This document shows positions 52,346-62,471 of a stretch of DNA of 64,000 bases, in pieces. Each line of letters opens with the position of its first letter. The first letter of the stretch is position 1. Origin of the DNA: Paracoccus litorisediminis. Its GTDB lineage: Bacteria > Pseudomonadota > Alphaproteobacteria > Rhodobacterales > Rhodobacteraceae. The DNA is taken from contig NZ_WMIG01000012.1 of the NCBI RefSeq assembly GCF_009711205.1, forward strand, positions 62,001 through 126,000, read 5' to 3'. The notes below the pieces were generated by a model that saw only the letters and a program-made list of their open reading frames with translations, had not been told where the DNA came from and ran no database searches. A program made the position numbers and the translations under genes.

Positions 52346-52973
52346 GCGGCGGTGGTTGTCCAAGGCATGGTCATGGGGCCGTGTTTACCTGTGGATGAGC
52401 GCGCTAAGATCGGTGTCACCTCAGACCGGCGGTCATGATGCCATCGGCGTACTTGGCGTCAGGCTCGCCTGCTCGTTCAGGTTTAGACGGGCACGGGGGT
52501 CGGACTGCTGTTCATGTGCGTAGATTCCGCCCTAGGCCGAGCGAAGCTTGATCCCTGCCGAGACCCGGTCGGAAAAAGCTTAGTAAATCATAGGACAGCT
52601 TGCCCAGTTCGCCGCTCTAGCCAAGGAGGAGGTCTGTCTCGGCATCGCCCCTCAGCCCATATTCGGAATGGTCGATCTGTGAAGGTCACGCGCCGGAATT
52701 GAGGTTATTGGCGAGGTTGCGTGCGGACATAGCGCCTCAAGCGCGGGCTGTGGTGGTTCTGGCTGAACCCAGCGATCACATAGCCGGATTTCAGGGCAAG
52801 GCCGAGATAGTTTCGCCTTCGGCCTGCGCCGATGAAGCCGGCCAAAGCCAACAAGGTGGCCACCAGCATTGGCCCTTGAACGTGAAGCAATTTTCCCCGT
52901 CTTTGGCGTGCCTTGTTTGATCCGCGCCACTTTCTACGGCGCGGTTGGCAGAGGGCATTGCAGGGGCAGGGCA
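52346..52973. other. Gene-free stretch between the tct remnants and the FAD oxidoreductase
   Basis: About 630 bp with no supported gene on either strand. A minus-strand frame around 52800-52900 contains a hydrophobic run (PMLVATLLALAGFIGAG) without start or family match. The stretch is probably intergenic or decayed sequence, like its surroundings. Confidence 0.35.
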
Positions 52974-54320
52974 CTAGCCCCTGTCCTTGATCCCATAGGC
53001 CAGATAGGCCGGATAAAGGAACGCGCGCCGCCATCCTGCCAACGGAAAGCGCCGTGGCTGAACGGACATGAAGGCGGGCAGTTCGTGCGTCTTGCCCAAG
53101 GCCATGCGGGCGACCTGCTCGCCGCACCAGCTGCCCATCGCGACGCCATTGCCATGCCACGCAAAGGCGGCATGGGCGCGTGGCAGATCGCCCATCTGGC
53201 CCACAAAGGGCACCAGATCGCGCGTCATGGCGACAAGGCCGCTCCAGCCATGGGTAAAGGTGACATGGCGCCATTTCGGGAACATGGCGCGGAAATGCCG
53301 GCGGGTGCGGTCGAGGATCGCGGCCTGCGAGGCCGCCGTCCAGCGCACCGCGCCACGCATCCCGAACAGCATCCGCCCGTCCGGCAGCAGGCGGAAGTAA
53401 TGCAGCAGGTTGCGGCTGTCATAGGCCATGCTGTCGGTGGTCCAGTTCTGGGCCTGACGTTCGGCCTCAGTCAGCGGGCGGGTCACGACGATGCTGGATT
53501 GCACCGGCAGGATGCGCCCGGCGATCCATTCGGGGATGTTCTCGGCGCTGTAGCCATTCGTGGCGACGATCAGGTTACGGGCCAGCAGCCTGCCTTGCGG
53601 CGTCACCAGCACATGCCAGCCGTCCCGGTATTCATGGGACAGGACCGGGCTTTCTCCATGCAGCCGGATCGATTGCTGGGTGGCGGCGCGCGCCAGCCCC
53701 AGCACGTATTTGCGCGGGTTCAAGCCAAATCCGAGCGGCAAGGCCAGCCCGCCTTGCATGCCCGCCGCATTCAGCCCCTGCGCGCGCAGATCATCAGGGG
53801 TCAGCAACTGGGGGCTGATGCCGTAATCGGCCCCGGTCTGAGCCTGCTCGGCCTGCATGGCGCGGAAGGCTGCGCGGGAATGGGCCAGCTGGATCTCTCC
53901 GCCCGGGGACTGGCGGTCGACATCCAGCCCCAGCTCGTCGATGCGGTCGGAAACGAATTCGATCGCGCGACGCTCGGTCCGGCGAAAGGCCAGACGCTGG
54001 TCCTCGCCATAGCGCCGCGCCAGTGTCGCGCCATCGGCCTTGGCCCCGCCAAGACAGCAGAAGCCGCCATTGCGACCAGACGCGCCCCAGCCGGGCCGGT
54101 GCAGGTCCAGCACCGCGACATCCGCCCCGGATCGCGCCAGATGCAGGGCCGCCGAGAGGCCGGTGAAGCCCGCGCCGATCACCGCGAATTCGGCCCGTTG
54201 TTCGCCGCTTAGCGGGGTGTTCGGCAGGTCAGGACAGGTTTCCGCCCACCAGCAGCCAGAGAGAGATTCCGCGGCATAGGCTGCGTCCTCATAGATGCGG
54301 CGCAGGCGGGGTTCAGTCAT
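52974..54320 (-). CDS. FAD-dependent amine oxidoreductase (DAO fold, PuuB-like)
   Basis: 448 residues with an N-terminal FAD-binding Rossmann motif VIGAGFTGLSAALHLA (47-62), the GWGASGRNGGFCCLGGAK stretch typical of gamma-glutamylputrescine oxidase-type enzymes (SGRNGGF), and a C-terminal FAWHGNGVAMGSWCGEQVA. The likely reaction is oxidation of a C-N bond of a glutamylated or free amine, releasing H2O2. The gene looks intact although it is surrounded by broken genes. The ATG at 54320 overlaps the end of the decayed permease gene. Confidence 0.85.
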   Translation of the reverse strand: MTEPRLRRIYEDAAYAAESLSGCWWAETCPDLPNTPLSGEQRAEFAVIGAGFTGLSAALHLARSGADVAVLDLHRPGWGASGRNGGFCCLGGAKADGATLARRYGEDQRLAFRRTERRAIEFVSDRIDELGLDVDRQSPGGEIQLAHSRAAFRAMQAEQAQTGADYGISPQLLTPDDLRAQGLNAAGMQGGLALPLGFGLNPRKYVLGLARAATQQSIRLHGESPVLSHEYRDGWHVLVTPQGRLLARNLIVATNGYSAENIPEWIAGRILPVQSSIVVTRPLTEAERQAQNWTTDSMAYDSRNLLHYFRLLPDGRMLFGMRGAVRWTAASQAAILDRTRRHFRAMFPKWRHVTFTHGWSGLVAMTRDLVPFVGQMGDLPRAHAAFAWHGNGVAMGSWCGEQVARMALGKTHELPAFMSVQPRRFPLAGWRRAFLYPAYLAYGIKDRG

Positions 54321-54930
54321 GGTTGCCTCCTATCCGGTGGGTGCGGGCCGTGCCACGGCGCGTGACCAGTGAGGCAGATATGACGCCCAGAGTGACAAGG
54401 GCAATGATGATCGTCGACAGCGCATTGACCTGCGGCGAGGCCCCCGCGCGGACCGATGGGAAAGATCGCACCGCGCCCACCAGATCGTTCAGCGACATGG
54501 AAAGCGCCAGTCGCCAGCCCCGAGATCAGCGCTGGCGCATTATCGGCAGGGTCACCAGCGCGAGTCGTTGAAGCTGTAAATGACCATGATGAGCATTGGC
54601 AGATACGGAAACGGGTACCAAGCGCGATCGAGGTCAAGTTAAACAGGCCGCGATGATGCCGGGCCGCGACATCGGCACGGTGACCAGCCAGAACGCCTTG
54701 AACCACGAACAGCCCAGATCCTGCGCAGCCTCGATCAGCACGTCGTCCAGCTTTTCCATCGTGGCGCAAAGCGGACAGGCTAGCGCAACTCCTGATTTGG
54801 ACGGGTCAGGAGCGAGGCCCGAAAGGACAGGACGATCAGGATAGGCTGCAGCTTGCGCCAGCGCGCCGGGCTGCGCGCCAAGGCATGGGCCACCAGCAGC
54901 GTCAGCGCCGTCGCGATGAAGGGCATGCGT
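54313..54930 (-). pseudogene. Decayed, fused polyamine-type ABC permease genes (PotB/PotC-like)
   Basis: Remnants of two membrane components appear in order with deletions between them. The first part, IATALTLLVAHALARSPARW, resembles PotB spans. It is followed by the EAA loop LIEAAQDLGCSWFKAFWLVT (VPMSRPGIIAACLT follows). A PotC-like part shows IMVIYSFNDSRW in another frame and the C-terminal end ASPQVNALSTIIIALVTLG. No frame is long enough for a working permease of about 270 residues. Confidence 0.75.
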
Positions 54931-55244
54931 ACGCTGGGTAGGTTTGTTTTCTAATAGATGTCGTCGCTGGCGAGAAAAGCTAAATTGTCGAGGCTTAGCT
55001 GCAACTGGGCGTGTTTGACCTGCTGCCAGCCCCCCGAAAGGTCGAAGAGCGGCTGACAAAGTGGGGGCGGTCGCCATCACCGACCGCAAATTATTATCGC
55101 GTTCAGAAAGGGTATCACGAACAAACACTCAGCTAGACAAAGAAAATGGTGATCAGGGCGGTGCGGCGCAGGCTCATGTCACTGCTCCAACACAAGACCG
55201 GTGGTCTCAGCCCATGAATGCTAGACCTCGTCGTTCCAGCTGAA

Positions 55245-56141
55245 TTAGCGGCGCGACAGGCGGCGGAAATTGGTCATCTGGCCTTGATCCGCTGTCCGTT
55301 CGCCAGCGCGATATGATAGGTCGCGACAAAGCCGATACCGATGACCTTGCCGCGCATCCGGTTCGCGCGCCTCATCTAGCTGGGCCGTCATAAGGATTTT
55401 TTCCGGGCGCAGTGCAAAGAACACCGCAGCATCCGGCGCAACGCCAGATCCGAGGCGGTGCGGATCGGTGTCGCGTCCTCGGCATAAAGAATATCCCATA
55501 GGCCGGGACCCGCGCGTTCGGCGTTGTCCGCGATCACCATCTCATCGCCGATGAAATCCGCAACATGGACCGAGTTCGGCGTGATCCACTACCGCGATAC
55601 CGTTGGATAGGGTTATAGGATCTTCCTAATCATGGGTCATGATGACAAAAGTAGTCCCGATGCGTTCCTGAATATCCATCAGTTCGCATTGGGCATCCTG
55701 ATGCAGTTTTTTGTGCAACGCGGCCAGCGGTTCATCCAGAAGCAGCAGCTTGAGCCGAGCGCCAAGGCCATGCGCTGGCGCTGGCCGCCGGAAATCTGGT
55801 CGGGCTTGCGGCGGGCCGCTGCGGCACAGGCCACAAGGGAGATGTCCCAGACACTCAGATGCGGGAACAGCGCAGCTTATAAATATCATATTGACCGGAC
55901 GCCAATGTGGCAGGCCGGAAACGATGTCGCGCCCGTCCAGATGGATCTTGCCCTCGGTCGAGGTATCGAACCTGGCCAGCATCCACATCATCGCGGTCTT
56001 GGTGCGACCCGAGGGGCCAAGCAGCGCAAAGAGTTCGCACGGATAGATCGCCAGATCAGGACCCTTGATCGCGGTGAGTAAGCCAAATCGCTTGATCAAG
56101 CCCTTGAAACGGATCAGCGGGCGGGTATTGGGGTTGTCCAT
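55245..56141 (-). pseudogene. Broken polyamine-type ABC transporter ATPase (PotA-like)
   Basis: The N-terminal part reads LIRFKGLIKRFGLLTAIKG and has a damaged Walker A, GPSGRTKTA, where GPSGSGKTT is expected. It keeps LKLLLLDEPLAALHKKLHQD (Walker B) and RIGTTFVIMTHD, then a stop at 55626. A C-terminal TOBE piece (FALRPEKILM) lies in another frame near 55400. Loss of the ABC signature helix region by deletion, the P-loop change and frameshifts show it is not functional. Confidence 0.82.
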
Positions 56142-56331
56142 GGCGCGAATGTGGCCGAAGCTGAATTCATCAATGCCATGGCGTGTTCCGGGCTAGCGTT
56201 CCTGCATTCGTGGCAAGGGCTCGCGTCAAGCCATTCTCTTGACCCGGGAGAACGGATTATGGGCGATGCAGCCATTGCAGATCGTCAACCGCACCGCGCG
56301 ACTGGTCTGGTAATGTCGCAATCAAGCAGCG

Positions 56332-56793
56332 TCATTGCCGGCCATGCATCAGCGCCGCGCGTTGAAGGGCGGCGGAATTGGCCGATGGCGTGTGATAGCC
56401 GACAGAGGTGATCATCAGCGGATTATCGGGGCAGAATTCATACAGAATTTCGCGCCCGAGCGGCGCATCCTCAGGATCTGATTGAAAGCCCAGATCGGGA
56501 TGGTGGGCGCTAAAATCGGCAATGGCGCGACGCAGTACCTCGTGGCCACACAGTCCGAACGGGGACGGTTCAGAAAGCACTATCCCACCCTGAAACAGAT
56601 GCGGATACGCGCCATTCAGCCCCGATAGCGCGTCGATCACCCGCGTGACCGGGCCGAGCCGGGTGCTGCTGACACCCACTCCTACAGCCTGAACGCGGGT
56701 GCCGCCAAGGGCGATCCATGTGGTCTAGGGCGCGCCACGTTCCCTTGTCGTGACGCGGGCATTGTGGATCAGGATAGCAGCGAATTCCGTCAT
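56332..56793 (-). pseudogene. Broken amidohydrolase (YtcJ-like)
   Basis: An ATG at 56793 opens MTEFAAILIHNARVTTRERG, matching the start of YtcJ-type amidohydrolases, and a TAG stop follows after 22 codons (near 56727). The same frame then gives TRVIDALSGLNGAYPHLFQGG and PLGREILYEFCPDNPLMIT, with NSAALQRAAL at the end. The intact enzyme has about 540 residues; here only about 150 remain, without the metal-binding HTH motif. It is a pseudogene. Confidence 0.6.
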
Positions 56794-57407
56794 GTCCGTC
56801 CTTTCGTCAGGTCGTGGCGGTTCTATGCTGCCTTGCGTCCATCGACCGCTGCGACCAGGCAGGCCCGGCGGGCCGATCCGCGTCGCCGGTATTTTCGTCG
56901 GCCACGGATCGCGTAGCTATCGTTTCAATTTATGATCAAATCATGACCGGCCGCGCGTCCGACAGGAAATCTTCGCGGCGGCCTTTGTCGCGTAACGGCA
57001 AATAAAGCGAATAATCTGCGACAGATCCGACGCGCTTTGACGCAAGACTTCGCTGACCTTTCGCGTTCACTCTGAACCGGTGCCCCGGAACAGTCTGCCT
57101 TGCCATGGTTGGTAAACAAACCGGGATATGCCAGAATTCCGAAAAATATCCTGTAATTCTGGCAATTATGTGGCAGGCTTCGAATCGGAGCCGTTGCGCC
57201 CAACCTGCCTCGCTGCGCGAGGCGTCCTGCCCGGCCATGGTCGGACGCGCCTCCCATGGCGCGGCAGGATGCCCGCATGCAGAAATGCCGGAACAGACGA
57301 ACAAGACCAAGGCCAAGGGCCAAAGGGACGATAAGCAGCGCGAAAATAATTTGATCATATTTTAAATCGCATCCCGCCCAAGCTCGAGAAACCCTTTCAG
57401 GTGAAAC
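56794..57407. promoter_or_regulatory. Upstream region of the puuA-like gene with an 11-bp inverted repeat pair
   Basis: 614 bp without a gene. The sequence TATGATCAAAT occurs at 56931-56941, and its exact complement ATTTGATCATA at 57350-57360, only 48 bp before the GTG start of the glutamine-synthetase-like gene. Both lie in AT-rich islands. They could be binding sites for the GntR regulator at 61565 or for another regulator of polyamine use. No clear -10/-35 pair was found. Confidence 0.35.
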
Positions 57408-58784
57408 GTGAACCACATCGCACCCTTTGGCTGGCAGGACGAATTGCCGGCAGCCTTCAATGCCCATCGCAACGGGCGCCAGATCGACGAGGTTGAATGC
57501 ATCGTCCCCGATCTGGTCGGCATGTCCCGCGGCAAGGCCATGCCGCATTACAAGTTCGACCCCAGCCAGACCTTCTACCTGCCGAACTCGCTGTTCTTTG
57601 AAACCGTGACCGGCGAATATGTCGATGTGCTGGGCATGGACAATCAATGGACCGAGATGGACATGGTCCTGCGCCCCGACATGTCGACGGCCTCGGCCGC
57701 GCCTTGGGCCAATGACCTGACCTTGCAGGTGATCTGCGACCTTGAAACCCGCGACGGCGAGCCGATCAGCATCGCGCCGCGCAATGTCTTGAAACGCGTT
57801 CTGGCGCTTTACGCCGAGCGGGGCTGGCAGCCCATCGTCGCGCCCGAGATTGAATTCTACCTGATCAAGCCGAACCTTGACCCGAACGCGCCGATCGAGC
57901 CTCCGGTGGGCCGGACCGGGCGTCCCGGCTCGGGGCGGCGGGCGTTTTCGATGGTGGCCATCGACGAATATGGTCCGGTCATCGACACGATCTATGACTA
58001 TACCGAGGCGCAGGGCCTGGCCATCGATACGCTGATCCAAGAGGGCGGGGCAGGGCAGCTTGAGATCAACCTGCAACATGGCGATCCCCTGCTGCTGGCC
58101 GATCAGGTCTTTTACTTCAAGCGCGCCATCCGCGAGGCGGCGCTGAAGCACGGCGTCTTTGCCACCTTCATGGCCAAGCCCATGCGCGATGAGCCCGGCT
58201 CGGCCATGCATGTGCATCAAAGCGTGGTCGATGCGAAGACCGGGCAGAACATCTTCTCGCACCCCGATGGCTCGCCGACCGAGACCTTCTTTCACTTCAT
58301 CGGCGGCTCGCAGCGCCATATCACCGAGCTGATGCCGCTGATGGCGCCCTATGTGAACAGCCACCGCCGTCTGACCGGCGGGCAAAGCGCGCCGACGAAC
58401 CTTGAATGGGGCCATGACAACCGCACGACGGGCCTGCGCATCCCCAATTCCCGCCCCGAGGCGCGCCGCGTCGAAAACCGCGTCATCGGCATCGACGCCA
58501 ACCCCTATCTGGCGCTGGCCGCCAGCCTTGCCGCCGGTCTGCAAGGCATGATCGAGCGCATCACACCGCGCCCGGTCGCGCAGGGCGAGGTCTTTGCCAA
58601 TGGCGCGCTGCTGCCCGAAGGCCCCTTCGACATGCTGGCCGCCTTCAACGAGGCGACCCGGATGCACGAAATTCTGGGGCGCGATTTTTGTACCTTGTTC
58701 TCGGCCATCAAACTGGCCGAGTTGAACGAATTCCAGCGCGAGATCTCGCCCTGGGAACGCAAGCATCTGTTGCTGAATGTCTGA
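57408..58784 (+). CDS. puuA: Gamma-glutamylpolyamine synthetase (glutamine synthetase family)
   Basis: 458 residues of the type III/PuuA glutamine synthetase family. N-terminal VECIVPDLVGMSRGKAMPH, then the catalytic APEIEFYLI (Glu ligands of Mg2+), GQLEINLQHGDPL, MHVHQSVVD, and NLEWGHDNRTTGLRIP (NRTxxxRIP). It probably ligates glutamate to putrescine or other polyamines using ATP. The start is GTG with AGGTGA about 5 nt upstream. The aminotransferase begins 14 bp after the stop. The set suggests putrescine catabolism to GABA. Confidence 0.88.
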   Translation: MNHIAPFGWQDELPAAFNAHRNGRQIDEVECIVPDLVGMSRGKAMPHYKFDPSQTFYLPNSLFFETVTGEYVDVLGMDNQWTEMDMVLRPDMSTASAAPWANDLTLQVICDLETRDGEPISIAPRNVLKRVLALYAERGWQPIVAPEIEFYLIKPNLDPNAPIEPPVGRTGRPGSGRRAFSMVAIDEYGPVIDTIYDYTEAQGLAIDTLIQEGGAGQLEINLQHGDPLLLADQVFYFKRAIREAALKHGVFATFMAKPMRDEPGSAMHVHQSVVDAKTGQNIFSHPDGSPTETFFHFIGGSQRHITELMPLMAPYVNSHRRLTGGQSAPTNLEWGHDNRTTGLRIPNSRPEARRVENRVIGIDANPYLALAASLAAGLQGMIERITPRPVAQGEVFANGALLPEGPFDMLAAFNEATRMHEILGRDFCTLFSAIKLAELNEFQREISPWERKHLLLNV

Positions 58785-58798
58785 GAAAGGGAATAGCA

Positions 58799-60190
58799 AT
58801 GTATGACAATCATCGTCCGACCGCCGAATTGCAGGCGCTGGATGCGGCCCATCATCTGCATCCCTTCACCGATGGCGACGCACTGAACCGCAAGGGCGCG
58901 CGCATCATCACCCGCGCCAAGGGGGTCTGGCTGACCGATAGCGACGGCCACCAGATCCTTGACGGCATGGCGGGCCTGTGGTGCGTGAACGTGGGCTACG
59001 GGCGCGAGGAACTGGCACGCGTCGCCAGCGAGCAGATGTTGCAGCTGCCTTTCTACAACACCTTCTTCCAGACCTCGCACCCGCCGGCCATCGCGCTGGC
59101 GGCGAAGCTGGCGCAGCTTGCGCCGGGCGATCTGGATCATGTCTTTTTCAACGGCTCGGGCTCGGACGGGAACGACACCAATATCCGCATGGTGCGCCGC
59201 TACTGGCAGGCGCTTGGCCAGCCCGAACGCTCGGTCATCATCTCGCGCTGGAATGGCTATCACGGCTCGACCATGGGGGCGGCAAGCCTTGGCGGCATGA
59301 AGGGGATGCATGAACAAGGGGGCCTGCCGATCCCCGGCATCGCCCATATCGACCAGCCCGACTGGTGGTCCGAAGGCGGCGAGATGTCGCCCGAGGAATT
59401 CGGTCTGGCTCGCGCCCGCCTGCTGGCCGACAAGATCGAGGAAATCGGCCCGAGCAAGGTCGCGGCCTTCATCGCCGAGCCGATCCAGGGCGCGGGCGGC
59501 GTCATCATCCCGCCCGAGACCTATTGGCCCGAAATCCAGCGCATCTGCGACGCTTACGGCATCCTGCTGATCGCCGATGAGGTCATCACCGGCTTTGGCC
59601 GCACCGGCAACTGGTTCGGCTCGCAGACGCTTGGCATCCGTCCCGACATCATGACCACGGCCAAGGGGCTGACCTCGGGCTATGTGCCGATGGGGGCGTC
59701 CATCGTGTCGCGCAAGGTGGCCGAGGTCATCAACGGCTCGGATGAATTCGCGCATGGCTATACCTATAGCGGCCATCCCGTCGCCGCTGCCGTGGCGCTG
59801 GAAAACCTGCGCATCCTTGAGGAAGAGCACATCATCACCCGCGTGCGCGAGGTGACCGGGCCCTATCTGAAGGCGGCATGGGAACAGCTGACCGAGCATC
59901 CTCTGGTGGGCGAGGCCCGCATCACCGGCATGATGGGATCCATCGCGCTGACCCCGCACAAGGCCAGCCGCGCGAAATTCGCCGCCAAGGCCGGGACCGT
60001 CGGCCTGATCTGCCGCGAGCGCTGCTTTGCCAATAACCTCGTCATGCGCCATGTCGGCGACCGGATGATCATCTCGCCGCCGCTGGTCATCACCGAGGAG
60101 GAAATCTCGCTGCTGATGACGCGCGCCCGTCTGGCGCTGGATCAGACGTTGGATATCGTCCGCGCCGAGGGGCTGCTGGTCGCCGCCTGA
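58799..60190 (+). CDS. Class III omega-aminotransferase (putrescine:pyruvate type)
   Basis: 463 residues, a PLP enzyme. Motifs: FFNGSGSDGNDTNIRMVR (Gly-rich cofactor loop), YHGSTMGAASLGG, LLIADEVITGFGRTG (D260 contacts the pyridine N), TTAKGLTSGYVPMG with Lys289 as the Schiff-base lysine, and GYTYSGHPVAAAVALEN. It best fits the SpuC/putrescine-pyruvate group. The ATG at 58799 is preceded by AAAGGG. It overlaps neither neighbour but is closely coupled to puuA. Confidence 0.88.
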   Translation: MYDNHRPTAELQALDAAHHLHPFTDGDALNRKGARIITRAKGVWLTDSDGHQILDGMAGLWCVNVGYGREELARVASEQMLQLPFYNTFFQTSHPPAIALAAKLAQLAPGDLDHVFFNGSGSDGNDTNIRMVRRYWQALGQPERSVIISRWNGYHGSTMGAASLGGMKGMHEQGGLPIPGIAHIDQPDWWSEGGEMSPEEFGLARARLLADKIEEIGPSKVAAFIAEPIQGAGGVIIPPETYWPEIQRICDAYGILLIADEVITGFGRTGNWFGSQTLGIRPDIMTTAKGLTSGYVPMGASIVSRKVAEVINGSDEFAHGYTYSGHPVAAAVALENLRILEEEHIITRVREVTGPYLKAAWEQLTEHPLVGEARITGMMGSIALTPHKASRAKFAAKAGTVGLICRERCFANNLVMRHVGDRMIISPPLVITEEEISLLMTRARLALDQTLDIVRAEGLLVAA

Positions 60191-60219
60191 GCCCATGACT
60201 TGGGGATTCTGACGATCAA

Positions 60220-61119
60220 TGACCGGCCGGGCCACCCCCCGGCCTCATGATATGCCGATACCTCCAGCCCGCCGGGACCTTTCCCGGCGCAGGGGCGCAT
60301 CCGGGCGGATGTCTGCATCGTGGGCGACGGCTATACGGGCCTTTCCTCGGCGCTGCATCTGGCGCAGGGCGGCTACCGTGTCGGGCTTGGGGCGCAATGG
60401 TGGGCAGCTCAGCGCCTTGAGGCCCGCGGACATAGAGCGGTGCTGGCCAAACTGCAAAGCCGCCAGCTATGGGACTGGCTGCGAAGCGGTGCAGCTTGTC
60501 CGCACCCTGATTGACGTAGGCCAGATCGATTGCGGCTGGCGCGACGGCGTCATCCACACCATACCGTCCGGGCCATGAGGCCGAAACCCGCGAGCATGTC
60601 GAATACATGCAGCAGGTCTATGGCCACAAGGCGATCAGCTATCTGGACCGCGACCGCATTCGGGCCGAGGTCGAAGCCGTGGATTACAATTGCGGCTCGC
60701 TGGATGTGCACAGCGACCACTTGCATCCCGTGCACTATGCCTTGGCCTCGCGCGGATGGCGGCGGATGCGGGGGCCAGCCCGCTCGAGTTGTCGCGCGTT
60801 ATCCGGATCGACGCGGAGAGTCCATCCCCGCGTCTGCACTGATCAGGCCGAAGTCGAGGCCAATCATCAGGTCCTTGGCGGTGGCGAAAGCTATGACTAC
60901 CGTTTCCCCTCGGCCCCGTGCGCCAAGGACCGCTGCACCATGCGCAGGGTGTTTTCCGAACTGACGAATATGCCCCTTAGCCATATTTTGGGCGGCGCTT
61001 TGGGCATCACCATGTCGCGTATTCCGCATTTTTCGCGGCTGGGACCGGCGACACTGTGGGGCTCGGGGTTCTCGGGGCAGGGGGCGCCGGAGGGCCAGAT
61101 GGACGCCGCCGCGGTCTGA
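60220..61119 (+). pseudogene. Decayed FAD-dependent oxidoreductase (PuuB-like)
   Basis: On the plus strand pieces of a DAO-type oxidase lie in changing frames. VGDGYTGLSSALHLAQGGYR has a damaged FAD motif (GDGYTG). AVQLVRTLIDVGQIDCGWRDG, HVEYMQQVYGHKAISYLDRD, VDYNCGSLDVHSDHLHPVHY and the C-terminal LGGALGITMSRIPHFSRLGP follow. At least three frameshifts and stops. It once followed the aminotransferase in the same orientation and is not expected to function. Confidence 0.8.
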
Positions 61120-61564
61120 TGTTTCGACGTCATAGCCGGGCCTTCCACCCCCGCGATTCCCCGACGGCTCAGCGCCTCGCAGCCCGCTGCTGATCGCGGC
61201 ACTGACATGGTATTCGCTGCGAAGCAGGCTGTGGCCTAGCGTCGGGTCAGGGCTGGTTCCAGTAGTCAGGTCGGTCTCGGGGGTACAGAAATAGCCGCAA
61301 TAGCGAAGCGCCTGATGCAGGCAAGGCCGCTCGCCCAGATAGCGCCAGATCACTAATAGATCGCCTGACTCACCTCGGGGCAGAAGGCTATCTGGGTAAA
61401 AGCCATGGCGACGGAGTTCGAGTTGTCGCCGGAAAACAGCCGTCGCTGAATATCGCGCTGTGGGTCGCTGTGCGGGCCGATTTGTGGCGGGCGGACACAG
61501 ATCTTCCCTCGGAGGACGGCGAAATCCGTCAGGATCTCGCTTTGTCGTTCCTCAACATGGAGCC
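61120..61564. other. Unassigned remnant region before the GntR gene
   Basis: About 445 bp. On the minus strand two short peptides look like real protein remnants in different frames (WRYLGERPCLHQALRYCGYF and GDNSNSVAMAFTQIAF), but I cannot name their family and they are interrupted by stops. No intact gene, RNA or repeat is supported. Confidence 0.3.
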
Positions 61565-62227
61565 TTAGTCGTCCGTGCCTGAGGTCAGCACGCTGCGCAC
61601 GTTCTCCATTCCTTGCAGGATATCGCTGCGGATCGCCTCGGCCACGGCATCGGGGTCGCGGCGGCGCAGGGCGTCGATCGCGGCGCGGTGCATGTCGGGC
61701 AGGTTGCTGGTGCCGAAACGCCCGCACATCACCCGCAGCGCAGGTGCGGTGCGCAGCCACAGCATCTCGACCATGTCCTGCAGGATCTCGGTCCGGGCAT
61801 GGGCATAGAGCGCGTTGTGGAAGCGGTAGTTGTGCAGCATGTAGCCATGGACGCTGCCCTGCCGCATCGCGTCATCCAGCATGTCGTCGATCTGCTCAAG
61901 CTGGACAATGCCCGTTTCGTCAATGCGAAGCGCGGCGCGGCGGGCGAGGTCGGGTTCCAGCGCGACGCGGGCAAAGCACAGCTCATCCAGCTGCGGCAGC
62001 CGCAGGACGGGCACCGAGACGCGGCGGTTGTCATGGGTCTGAAGCGCGCCTTCGGATACCAGCCGCCGGATCGCCTCTCGGACCTGCGTCACGCCGCCTT
62101 CGGTCAGGGAAACAAGGCCTTGGATGGTGATTGGCTGCCCGGGCGCGACATCGCCGGTCAACACCATCTGGCGCACCCGCCGATAGATGTTGAGATGGCT
62201 GGGTTCGTTCCGGACAGTTTCGAGCAT
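61565..62227 (-). CDS. GntR-family regulator with FCD ligand-binding domain
   Basis: 220 residues. N-terminal winged helix: HLNIYRRVRQMVLTGDVAPG, LTEGGVTQVREAIRRLVSEG. The C-terminal FCD helical domain includes FARVALEPDLARRAALR, HGYMLHNYRFHNALYAHA and MHRAAIDALRRRDPDAVAEA with the His/Asp metal-site pattern. FCD regulators usually respond to carboxylates or amino-acid-like molecules. It is at the edge of the polyamine cluster and probably represses it. The first ATG is at 62227; a TTG at 62242 is possible. Confidence 0.85.
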   Translation of the reverse strand: MLETVRNEPSHLNIYRRVRQMVLTGDVAPGQPITIQGLVSLTEGGVTQVREAIRRLVSEGALQTHDNRRVSVPVLRLPQLDELCFARVALEPDLARRAALRIDETGIVQLEQIDDMLDDAMRQGSVHGYMLHNYRFHNALYAHARTEILQDMVEMLWLRTAPALRVMCGRFGTSNLPDMHRAAIDALRRRDPDAVAEAIRSDILQGMENVRSVLTSGTDD

Positions 62228-62471
62228 GCGGCCCGTTTCCAATCATGTTGTAGGCTGTGGCCAATCTAGCCGTGGCCCGCTGCCATTCAAGGCGAAACGC
62301 CGGGAGGCGCTTGCGAAGCCGCCCTATGCAGAAAATCTCAGACCTTGCCTGCAATTGAACCCAGAGCGGCGCGAAGGCCGATTGCAATGCGTCTGTGCTG
62401 GAACCTGCAGCGTAAACGCGGCAAAGCTGGGGTAACGACTGCCTAACCCAAGCAAAGGATCACTCAGGCTC

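Noticed and set aside
56936..57358. Minus-strand frame reading MIKLFSRCLSSLWPLALVLF in the puuA upstream region
   Set aside because: A hydrophobic start and a few residues look like a signal peptide, but the rest is not protein-like and no ribosome site or homology is visible.
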